The notes beneath the pieces are model-generated. The model searched no databases and was not told the origin of the DNA. It saw nothing but the letters and a program-made list of their open reading frames with translations. Shown here in pieces: positions 6,327 through 11,955 of a stretch of 12,618 nt of DNA. The DNA is from Limnohabitans sp. Lineage in GTDB: Bacteria > Pseudomonadota > Gammaproteobacteria > Burkholderiales > Burkholderiaceae_C. The position numbers and the translations under genes are program-made. The stretch lies in assembly GCA_030729445.1 (NCBI GenBank), contig JANQXJ010000243.1, forward strand, positions 1 to 12,618, given 5' to 3'. Position 1 is the stretch's first letter. Every line of letters begins with the position of its first letter.

Positions 6327-7946
6327 TCAGCTGAACACGCCGCCGTATTCCTTGCGCAGGTCGTTCTTTTGCACCTTGCCGGTGCCGCCCACGGGCAGGG
6401 ATTCCAGGAACACCACATCATCTGGCACCCACCACTTGGCCACGCGCTCGGTCAAAAAGCCCAGAATTTCGTCTTTCTCGACGTTTTGGCCTGGCTTGCG
6501 CACGATGAACAGCAGCGGGCGCTCGTCCCACTTGGGGTGTTTGACGCCAATGACGGCGGCCATGGCCACAGCCGGGTGGCCTACGGCGGCGTTTTCCAGA
6601 TCGATGGAGCTGATCCACTCGCCACCGGTTTTGATGACGTCTTTGGTGCGATCGCGGATTTGCATGGTGCCTAGCGCGTCGATGGTGGCGATGTCGCCTG
6701 TGGGGAACCAGCCGTCCACCAGCGCGCTTTGCTCGGCCTTGAAGTAGCGCTCCATGATCCATTGACCGCGCACCATCAGCTCGCCTTGGGCGCTGCCGTC
6801 GCGGGGCAGGGTGGCCCCAGTTTCATCGACGATTTTGATCTCGATGCCCGACACCGCTTTGCCTTGCTTGGCCACGATGGCGTGCTGATCGGCGGCAGGC
6901 TTTTGGCGGTCTGCACGGCTCAAGCTGCTCATGGTGGCCACGGCGGTGGTCTCGGTCATGCCCCAGCCGTGGCGCACTTCGACGCCGTACTTGTCGACAA
7001 ACTTGGCGATCAGCGCCATCGGCATGGCCGAGCCGCCCACGGCGGTGCATTTCATGTGGTTGAAACGCAGGTTGTTTTGCTCCAAATGCTGGATCAGGCC
7101 CATCCAGATCGTGGGCACGCCGGCGCTGATGGTGACCTGCTCGGCTTCCATCAGTTCATACAGGCTGTTGCCGTCGAGCTTGGGGCCGGGGAACACCAGC
7201 TTGGTGCCCGCCACCAAGGCGGCATAGGGGATGCACCAAGCGTTGATGTGGAACATGGGCACCACGGGCAAGATGGTTTCTTGCGTGGACAGGTTCAACA
7301 CATCGGGCATGCAGCCGGCGGTGGCGTTGAGCACAATGGCGCGGTGCGAATACAGCACGCCCTTGGGGTTGCCGGTGGTGCCTGAGGTGTAGCACAGGGC
7401 CGCGCCCGTGTTTTCATCCAACTGAGGCCAGTCAAAGTCGCTGCTGTGCGTGGCAATCAGGTCTTCGTAGTTGAGCACGCTCACACCTTCGATGGCTGGG
7501 GTGTTGGCGGCGTCGGCCAAGCACACCCAGGCGCGCACCTTAGGGCAATGCGCGGCAATGCCTTTGACCAGTGGCGCAAAGGTGGCGTCAAACAGCATGA
7601 CCTCGTCTTCGGCGTGGTTGATCACATAGATCAATTGCTGCGGGTGCAGGCGCGGGTTGCAGGTGTGCATGACCATGCCGCTGCCCGAGACGGCGTAATA
7701 AGCTTCCAGGTGACGGTGGTTGTTCCAGGCAATGGAGCCCACCGCGCTGCCTGCCTTGAGGCCCAGCTGGGCCAGTGCATGGGCCAGTTGGCGCGAGCGC
7801 TTGGCGGCGTCAGCATAGGTGTAGCGGTGCAGCGGGCCGTGCGTCTCGCGAGAGACGATCTCTTGCTCGCCGAATTGCGCAGCGCCGTGTTCGAGGATGC
7901 CCGAAATGAGCAAGGGGCGGTTCATCATGAGGCCGGGTGTGGACAT
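6327..7946 (-). CDS. AMP-forming acyl-CoA ligase (medium-chain fatty acid or methylthiopropionate type)
   Basis: Cytoplasmic enzyme expected to activate a carboxylic acid with ATP to an acyl-adenylate and then to an acyl-CoA. All 539 residues of a standard member are present. Signatures in order: phosphate-binding YTSGTTGNPKG (186-196), GWGMTET (327-333), adenylate-contacting GWFPTGD (412-418), hinge region with RDRTKDVIKTGGEWIS (431-446) and the C-terminal catalytic lysine, probably Lys524 in GGTGKVQKNDLR. HAEDEVMLFD and LYSHRAIVL recall the AlkK/DmdB branch (medium-chain acyl-CoA or 3-methylmercaptopropionyl-CoA ligases) rather than acetyl-CoA synthetase. Substrate choice cannot be settled from motifs. 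The start at 7946 has only a weak AGAGA-type site; ATG codons at residues 7 and 8 are alternatives. The REP-like element lies between it and the upstream hydrolase gene on the same strand, so they may be separate units. Confidence 0.94.
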   Translation of the reverse strand: MSTPGLMMNRPLLISGILEHGAAQFGEQEIVSRETHGPLHRYTYADAAKRSRQLAHALAQLGLKAGSAVGSIAWNNHRHLEAYYAVSGSGMVMHTCNPRLHPQQLIYVINHAEDEVMLFDATFAPLVKGIAAHCPKVRAWVCLADAANTPAIEGVSVLNYEDLIATHSSDFDWPQLDENTGAALCYTSGTTGNPKGVLYSHRAIVLNATAGCMPDVLNLSTQETILPVVPMFHINAWCIPYAALVAGTKLVFPGPKLDGNSLYELMEAEQVTISAGVPTIWMGLIQHLEQNNLRFNHMKCTAVGGSAMPMALIAKFVDKYGVEVRHGWGMTETTAVATMSSLSRADRQKPAADQHAIVAKQGKAVSGIEIKIVDETGATLPRDGSAQGELMVRGQWIMERYFKAEQSALVDGWFPTGDIATIDALGTMQIRDRTKDVIKTGGEWISSIDLENAAVGHPAVAMAAVIGVKHPKWDERPLLFIVRKPGQNVEKDEILGFLTERVAKWWVPDDVVFLESLPVGGTGKVQKNDLRKEYGGVFS

Positions 7947-7975
7947 GTTTTGTCTCTAATAAGTGAGTGATTTTT

Positions 7976-8050
7976 GTAGGTCGGTGGCTTTAGCCCCGAC
8001 ATGGTGAGCCTGGGCGCATGTCGCATGTCGGTCTAAAGCCGCCGACCCAC
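7976..8050. repeat. REP/BIME-like pair of inverted palindromic units
   Basis: The left unit starts with GTAG (7976-7979) and continues as a self-complementary hairpin with a TTTA loop (7980-8000, one bulged T). The right unit is its inverted copy (8024-8050), with head GTGG instead of GTAG. The arms 7979-8003 and 8024-8047 align at 22 positions with one substitution and one short indel, around a spacer at 8004-8023. The spacer/arm border contains GCATGTC twice in tandem (8017-8030). A GTAG head followed by a stem-loop is the hallmark of REP sequences mobilised by RAYT transposases, and two inverted units form a BIME. It is extragenic, between two same-strand genes. No RAYT gene is in the window. 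Confidence 0.7.
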
Positions 8051-8057
8051 AGAATTA

Positions 8058-9233
8058 TTACAGCAACGCCGCGTACACCAGGTCGCGGAACAGGGGCCGA
8101 TAGTAATCTCTTTGGTTGGGTGCCTGGACCATCAGCATGGCGACCATGTCGAGCGCCGGGTCTACAAAAAACGTGGTGCCCGCGATACCGCCCCAGTAAT
8201 ACAGCCCGACCGAGCCGGGCACAGGGGACAGGCCCAAATGGGTGCGCACAGCAAAGCCAAGACCGAAACCGTGGCCGGGAGGCAAAAGCGTGCCGTCGGC
8301 CGGAATGCTGCCCAAGTGGTCGGTGGTCATGAAATCCACGGTGTGCGGGCCCAGCAGGCGCACGCCGTTCAGTTCGCCCAGGTTGCGCAGGCATTGCAAG
8401 AAGCGGGCGTAATCCATGGCCGTCGACATCAGGCCGCCGCCGCCGCCTTCCATGGCGGGCACTTGGCGGGGCTCCAAAACCTTCATCGGCACGCCGCCAT
8501 CGGGGTCGTGCGCAAAAGGCTCGGCAATGCGGTGTTGCTGTTCGGACGGCACGGCAAAGCCGGTGTCCACCATGCCCAATGGGCCAAAGATTTCGGCTTG
8601 CAAGAATGCGCCCAAACCTTGCCCGCTGACCACCTCGACCAGCCGCCCCAGCACATCGGTGGCGCGGCTGTAGGCCCACACGGTGCCGGGCTGGAACTGC
8701 AGCGGCACTGCGGCCAGCGTTTGAGAAAACTCGGCGTTGGTGCGCTCGCGTGAGGCGATCTTCACCTGACCATACTGCTGTTGCACAGACGAAGTGCCCA
8801 AAAATTCATAAGTCAGCCCGGCGGTGTGGCGCAGCAGGTCTTGCACCGTGGCCTCTTGTCGCACAGGCTCCAACCCGCTGGCCGTGGCCACCTGTTGGTT
8901 TGCGTACTCGGGCATCCATCGGCTGACCGGGTCGCTCAAGAGCAACTGCCCGCGTTCCACCAGCATCATCACCGCCACCGAGACGACCGGCTTGGTCATC
9001 GAATAAATGCGGAAGATGCTGTCGGTCTTCATGGGCGTGCCCGTGGCGGGGTCTTGCTGGCCCACGGCCTCAAACAAGCCGATTTGGCCGCGCCGGGCGA
9101 TCATGGCCACTGCGCCGGGCAGCCTGCCGCTGGCCACTTCGCGGCGCAGCACATCCATCAGGCGCTGGGTGCGGTTGGGGCACAGGCCTAAAGCGGCAGG
9201 TTGGGCGTGAGGCAAAGCTTTGTGTGCAGTCAT
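8058..9233 (-). CDS. Serine hydrolase of the beta-lactamase fold, EstB/family VIII carboxylesterase-like
   Basis: Predicted serine esterase with a class C beta-lactamase/DD-peptidase fold; 391 residues from the chosen start, close to Burkholderia gladioli EstB as I recall it. Numbered from that start, the nucleophile motif SMTK is Ser78-Lys81 and the catalytic tyrosine is Tyr188 in WAYSRATD. The KTG box of beta-lactamases is replaced by WGG (Trp347), the EstB-type substitution, which favours ester rather than lactam hydrolysis. A run of five glycines (MEGGGGGLMS) lies before the C-terminal part. I see no signal peptide, so it is probably cytoplasmic. GGAG at 9240-9243, 6 nt upstream, and the family length support the ATG at 9233. 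An ATG at 9278 preceded by AGGTGAT (9284-9290) is a real alternative that adds 15 residues. The gene is divergent from the MerR regulator. Confidence 0.92.
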   Translation of the reverse strand: MTAHKALPHAQPAALGLCPNRTQRLMDVLRREVASGRLPGAVAMIARRGQIGLFEAVGQQDPATGTPMKTDSIFRIYSMTKPVVSVAVMMLVERGQLLLSDPVSRWMPEYANQQVATASGLEPVRQEATVQDLLRHTAGLTYEFLGTSSVQQQYGQVKIASRERTNAEFSQTLAAVPLQFQPGTVWAYSRATDVLGRLVEVVSGQGLGAFLQAEIFGPLGMVDTGFAVPSEQQHRIAEPFAHDPDGGVPMKVLEPRQVPAMEGGGGGLMSTAMDYARFLQCLRNLGELNGVRLLGPHTVDFMTTDHLGSIPADGTLLPPGHGFGLGFAVRTHLGLSPVPGSVGLYYWGGIAGTTFFVDPALDMVAMLMVQAPNQRDYYRPLFRDLVYAALL

Positions 9234-9337
9234 CGAGGGCTCCGGTTGAAGGATGTTTTTACACCAGCCTTGAGGCATGGGGTATCACCTGCGGGGCAGC
9301 GGTCGCTTTGGCTTGTCGCCCATGTGTCAAAGGCCAT

Positions 9338-9360
9338 AACCCTCGCGCAGTGCGAGCGTT
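9338..9360. promoter_or_regulatory. Dyad operator in front of the MerR gene
   Basis: CTCGC (9342-9346) and GCGAG (9352-9356) are perfect inverted arms around 5 nt. They are flanked by AAC (9338-9340) and GTT (9358-9360), which also match, giving a 23-bp dyad with one mismatched position on each side. It ends two bases before the -10 hexamer. MerR-family regulators characteristically bind dyads lying in the spacer between -35 and -10, so this is the likely autoregulatory site. It also lies in the shared region with the divergent hydrolase gene. Confidence 0.6.
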
Positions 9361-9368
9361 GCTAGACT
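9360..9368 (+). promoter_or_regulatory. Extended -10 element giving a probable leaderless MerR transcript
   Basis: TGCTAGACT fits TGnTAnnnT, with the hexamer TAGACT at 9363-9368. A start 7 nt downstream falls at about 9375, the A of the ATG. No Shine-Dalgarno-like sequence is present between the element and the ATG, which agrees with leaderless initiation. No consensus -35 is visible at 17-19 bp, as expected for promoters activated through a MerR-type dyad. Confidence 0.5.
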
Positions 9369-9374
9369 GAATTC

Positions 9375-9734
9375 ATGCGCATTTCAGAACTCTTTGCCAA
9401 GACCCAAGTGTCGGTGCACCGTTTGCGTAGGTACGAGGCCGCCGGCCTCATTGACAGCCAGCGACGGCCAAACGGCTACCGAGACTACGACGAGAAAACC
9501 GTGAAGCACGTCATCTTCATCGCCATGTCGCGAGAGATGGGCTTTTCGTTGCCCTTCATCGTCGAGTATTTGCCGCGCTTCAAAACGGGCAAGCTGTCAG
9601 CGCAAGACATGATCGACGCGATCTTGGTGCGCGTGGCCGAGATTGACCAACGCATGACCGAGCAACAAGCACTTCGCAAAAAACTGATGGACCACATCGG
9701 GTGGTTCAAAACCCAAGCCAGGAGAAAACCATGA
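9375..9734 (+). CDS. MerR-family transcriptional regulator
   Basis: DNA-binding regulator of 119 residues. The winged helix-turn-helix occupies about residues 1-68: an N-terminal ISELFAKTQVSVHRLRRYEAAGLI, then RRPNGYRDYDE (30-40) as wing 1 and a second helical pair ending near FIVEYL (61-66). A dimerisation helix follows (about 75-105), then a short basic tail. There is no cysteine at all, so metal or thiol sensing of the MerR/CueR/SoxR kind is excluded, and no large ligand domain is fused. The effector is unknown. Its last four bases ATGA contain the start of the thioesterase gene, so the two are cotranscribed and translationally coupled. The dyad at 9338-9360 and the -10 at 9363-9368 suggest autoregulation. 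The absence of a Shine-Dalgarno leaves the start supported by the intact HTH and by the promoter position. Confidence 0.92.
   Translation: MRISELFAKTQVSVHRLRRYEAAGLIDSQRRPNGYRDYDEKTVKHVIFIAMSREMGFSLPFIVEYLPRFKTGKLSAQDMIDAILVRVAEIDQRMTEQQALRKKLMDHIGWFKTQARRKP
9720..9724 (+). promoter_or_regulatory. Shine-Dalgarno fixing the thioesterase start
   Basis: AGGAG lies 6 nt before the ATG at 9731, inside the last codons of the MerR gene. It decides for 9731 over the in-frame upstream codon at 9701, which lacks such a site and would add ten non-conserved residues. Confidence 0.75.
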
Positions 9735-10138
9735 GCCCACTGGAGATGCTGAAAAAAATCAATGCCATGGCCGAATTCAATCGGTGGTGCGGCATCGAGG
9801 TGACGGTGGCAGAACCCGGCTTGGTGGAAATCCAGATGCCCTGGCGTGCAGAGGTGGGGCAGTATTCGGGCTTTCTGCATGCGGGCCTGATTGGCACCCT
9901 CATCGACACAGCCTGCGGCTTTGCGGCCGGTACCGTGGCGGGGCCAAACTTGTTGGCCGCCAACTTTTCGGTCAACTGCTTGCGCCCTGCCGTGGGTCAG
10001 AAATTCATTGCCCGAGCGCGGGTGGTCAAACCCGGCAAAGCACAGGTGTTCACCTGCTGTGATTTGTTTGCGGTGGATGCCGAGCGCGAGAAGTTGGTGG
10101 CCAACGGTCAGACCTTGCTGACGGTGATCGCTGCGTGA
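9731..10138 (+). CDS. PaaI-type hotdog-fold acyl-CoA thioesterase
   Basis: Cytoplasmic hotdog-fold protein of 135 residues expected to hydrolyse an acyl- or aryl-CoA thioester. The diagnostic segment is GFLHAGLIGTLIDTACGF (47-64): the HAG at 50-52 and Asp59 on the central helix correspond to the HGG and catalytic Asp of PaaI-like enzymes. The strand block AANFSVNCLRPAVGQKFIARARVVKPGK (76-103) is typical of the fold. The ATG at 9731 overlaps the MerR stop codon, so the pair is an operon in which the regulator probably senses a metabolite linked to this enzyme; that link is inference. It converges with the CYTH gene 24 bp away, with no clear terminator between. Substrate (phenylacetyl-, hydroxybenzoyl- or fatty acyl-CoA) is not resolved. 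Confidence 0.93.
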   Translation: MSPLEMLKKINAMAEFNRWCGIEVTVAEPGLVEIQMPWRAEVGQYSGFLHAGLIGTLIDTACGFAAGTVAGPNLLAANFSVNCLRPAVGQKFIARARVVKPGKAQVFTCCDLFAVDAEREKLVANGQTLLTVIAA

Positions 10139-10162
10139 CAGATGCAGCGCGGTGAACGCTCT

Positions 10163-10777
10163 TCAGCGAGACCGGCCCCAGAGTGCCATCCCCCGCTGCG
10201 CCTTGCTCGCATCGCTCGGCGCCAGCGGCACAGTGCCTTGGGGTGTCTGGCGCAGCACGTCGGCCAGCGCCATCAGGGCCTCTTCCGGCCCGCTGAGCAA
10301 TTCCAATTCCAGCTCCAGCAGGGGCTCGCTCAGGTCGGTGTCGGGCACATGGATACGGCCTTGGTCCAGCGCCACTTCGATCTGCGCGCCAGCATGGGCG
10401 ATGACCCAGCGCTGGCGTTCGAAGTCGGTGCAGAACAGGGCGCGCAAGTTCGGGCGCAGCGCCATCAGTTCTTGCGCCAGTGCGGGCTCATTGACCAGGG
10501 TGTCGAACTCAAGCGCGCCGGGGGTGGTTGGGCCTTCCCATTCCTGGCGGCGTGACAGGCCGCCAGCGCTTTGGCCTGCGGTCTTGACGGTCAACAGCCA
10601 TTGCTCGCCTGCCAGGCGCTCGCGCACCGCCATGCGGCGCTTTTGCAACGCCAAATCGGCCGTGTCGAAATAGGTGTTGAGCAAGCGCTGCGTGCTGCCT
10701 GCACCCCGCAGCAGAGGGTGGGCCAGCAGACAGGGCAGGTCGGCCGCGTCAAGCGTGAGTTTGAGTTCGGTTTCCAT
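10163..10777 (-). CDS. CYTH domain protein (triphosphate tunnel enzyme, YgiF-like, without CHAD)
   Basis: Predicted triphosphate tunnel metalloenzyme, probably an inorganic triphosphatase or related phosphohydrolase, 204 residues. The tunnel residues are all visible: ExExK at the N-terminus (Glu2, Glu4, Lys6), basic cluster KRRMAVRER (46-54), Lys65 in LTVK, RRQEWEG (76-82), acidic EVALDQG (134-140) and the metal-binding ELELEL (155-160). E. coli YgiF has an additional CHAD domain; here only the CYTH part is encoded, with no CHAD region downstream. The chosen ATG gives the canonical METELKL start; the same frame stays open through the b561 gene to 11371, but that upstream part has no domain-like character. 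It starts 14 nt after the b561 stop. No Shine-Dalgarno is present; the sequence before the ATG (CACCTCC) is in fact complementary to one. Confidence 0.88.
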   Translation of the reverse strand: METELKLTLDAADLPCLLAHPLLRGAGSTQRLLNTYFDTADLALQKRRMAVRERLAGEQWLLTVKTAGQSAGGLSRRQEWEGPTTPGALEFDTLVNEPALAQELMALRPNLRALFCTDFERQRWVIAHAGAQIEVALDQGRIHVPDTDLSEPLLELELELLSGPEEALMALADVLRQTPQGTVPLAPSDASKAQRGMALWGRSR

Positions 10778-10791
10778 GCGGAGGTGAGCGC

Positions 10792-11352
10792 TCAGCTGCG
10801 CATGGGCAGCATGGCGCGCAAAACACCGTCTTTGAGCACAAAGTGGTGATAAATTGCCGCCACCGCATGCAGGCCCGACAGCCACAGGATGGCGTCGCCC
10901 AGCCATTTGTGCACATCGCCCCAATCGGCCAAATCCGCCAGGGGCGACTGGCCGGTGATGGGCAAGGTGTCCACGCGGATGCCGCCCAGCAAGGTCAGGG
11001 GGTTGCCTTCGGTGCCCAGGGCCAGCAGGGCGCTCACGGGCACAGCCAGCAGCGCCAGCCACAACAAACCATGGGTGGCTTTGGCCACAGTGTGCATCCA
11101 GGCGGCCATGTCGAATGTGGGTTTGGCGGGGCGCACGGCCACCCACAGCAAACGCAGCAAAGTCAGGGCCATCACCAAAATACCCAAGGACTCGTGCACC
11201 ACGATGTCCCAGTGTGTGGCCGGGTCCATGCCTTGGCGCATTTGGCGGCCAAAGTGCTCTGGCCCAAGGGTGAAAGCGGCGATCACAGCGATGGCGGTCA
11301 GCCAATGCAGTGCCCGGCTCAGGCTGTCGTAGTGTGTGCGTGTGGTGGTCAT
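10792..11352 (-). CDS. Cytochrome b561
   Basis: Inner-membrane dihaem b-type cytochrome of 186 residues, expected to pass electrons between quinol (or superoxide, for the CybB type) and a partner. Four hydrophobic segments are visible at about 14-32, 50-72, 92-112 and 150-172. Candidate haem-ligating histidines are His16 (RALHW), His53 (VVHESLG), His148 (DVHKWLG) and His162 (GLHAVAAIYHH), each in the expected context, and the C-terminus has the family-typical YHHFVLKDGVLRAMLP. It is first in an operon with the CYTH gene. The Shine-Dalgarno is weak. A -10-like CATAAT lies about 33-38 bp upstream on the minus strand (11385-11390), but without a convincing -35 it is not listed separately. The physiological partner is unknown. 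Confidence 0.95.
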   Translation of the reverse strand: MTTTRTHYDSLSRALHWLTAIAVIAAFTLGPEHFGRQMRQGMDPATHWDIVVHESLGILVMALTLLRLLWVAVRPAKPTFDMAAWMHTVAKATHGLLWLALLAVPVSALLALGTEGNPLTLLGGIRVDTLPITGQSPLADLADWGDVHKWLGDAILWLSGLHAVAAIYHHFVLKDGVLRAMLPMRS

Positions 11353-11550
11353 GTGTTATCCCGTGAAACAAGCCCCCATTATGTGTGGGCCAGATGAACG
11401 GCGTGTGAACAGACGTTTCAAATGGTGTCGAGCAAATTACATGCAGTGTGATGCCTTGGCCCGCCCATTTTCGGGGTATGAAACCCGTGTATTCCTGACT
11501 TGTGTATGGTGGAGGCCACTGGTTCGTTTGAAACCAAAAGGAAAATTCCC
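11353..11550. other. Divergent intergenic region between cytochrome b561 and the small membrane protein
   Basis: This 198-bp stretch must hold both divergent promoters. On the minus strand CATAAT (11385-11390) is a fair -10 for b561. On the plus strand the only -10-like sequence near the small gene is TATGGT around 11505. Neither has a good -35. A short GGGT/ACCC hairpin near 11475-11487 is too weak to interpret. I see no small ORF with a ribosome site and no RNA gene. Confidence 0.4.
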
Positions 11551-11931
11551 ATGCCTGTACCTTGGATGCTGGCGCTCAAAGTCATTCCCTGGGGTGACGT
11601 GATTGAACACGCCCCAGCAGTGCTGAAAGCGGCGCGCAAGTTGATGGACCGCCAAAACACCGAGCCGGTGCCAGAGTCGGGCGCATCCGCCGATCTGGTG
11701 GCGCAGCCGCTGCCCACCTTTGGGGAGCTTAAAAACCGGCTGATTGCGGCCCAAGTTCAGATCGACCGGCATGCCCAGATGCAAGCCCAATTGACCGAAA
11801 CCTTGGCCGCCTTGGCCGAGCAAAATGCCCAACTGGTCAGCGCGGTAGAGCTGCTGCGCTTGCGCACACGCTTGCTCCTTTGGGGCGTGGCCGCGCTGGT
11901 GGTGGCGGTGGTGGGGCTCGCTTGGCGCTGA
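11551..11931 (+). CDS. Small uncharacterised protein with coiled coil and C-terminal membrane anchor
   Basis: I do not recognise the family. The 126-residue product has a short hydrophobic N-terminus (MPVPWMLALKVIPWGDVI), a mixed linker rich in Pro, Glu and Ser (about 35-57), a long Gln/Leu/Ala-rich helix likely to form a coiled coil (about 58-101), a basic RLRTR (103-107) and a single hydrophobic segment (about 108-124) ending two residues before the stop. This is the layout of a tail-anchored inner-membrane protein with its bulk in the cytoplasm. AAGGAA at 11538-11543, 7 nt from the ATG, fixes the start; an in-frame ATG at 11500 lacks a site and adds residues without helical character. It stands alone on the plus strand, convergent with the glutaredoxin gene. 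No catalytic residues are evident; a structural or scaffolding role is a guess. Confidence 0.75.
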   Translation: MPVPWMLALKVIPWGDVIEHAPAVLKAARKLMDRQNTEPVPESGASADLVAQPLPTFGELKNRLIAAQVQIDRHAQMQAQLTETLAALAEQNAQLVSAVELLRLRTRLLLWGVAALVVAVVGLAWR

Positions 11932-11955
11932 GCGGCAGCCACCACAGGCCCACAA

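Noticed and set aside
6729..7385. 218-codon plus-strand open frame opposite the acyl-CoA ligase
   Set aside because: Antisense shadow, rich in His, Gly and Ala, with no recognisable motif. The ligase frame on the other strand carries all family signatures.
9325..9330. Perfect minus-strand TTGACA -35 upstream of the esterase gene
   Set aside because: No -10-like hexamer lies 16-18 bp downstream on the minus strand, so I do not call a promoter.
10780..10803. Strong plus-strand Shine-Dalgarno-like GGAGGTGA followed by an ATG
   Set aside because: The spacing to the ATG is about 14 nt, and the plus frame from there is antisense to b561 without coding character. The match reflects the minus-strand sequence upstream of the CYTH start.
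10778..11371. Fusion of an N-terminal domain to the CYTH protein
   Set aside because: The added segment is the alternate-frame reading of cytochrome b561 and has the His/Pro/Arg-rich composition of a shadow frame; the METELKL start is canonical for CYTH proteins.
11896..11915. GGT/GGC-rich simple repeat and a Chi-like octamer
   Set aside because: It encodes the valine/alanine-rich membrane helix of the small protein; the composition is explained by coding, and a single octamer match is not informative.
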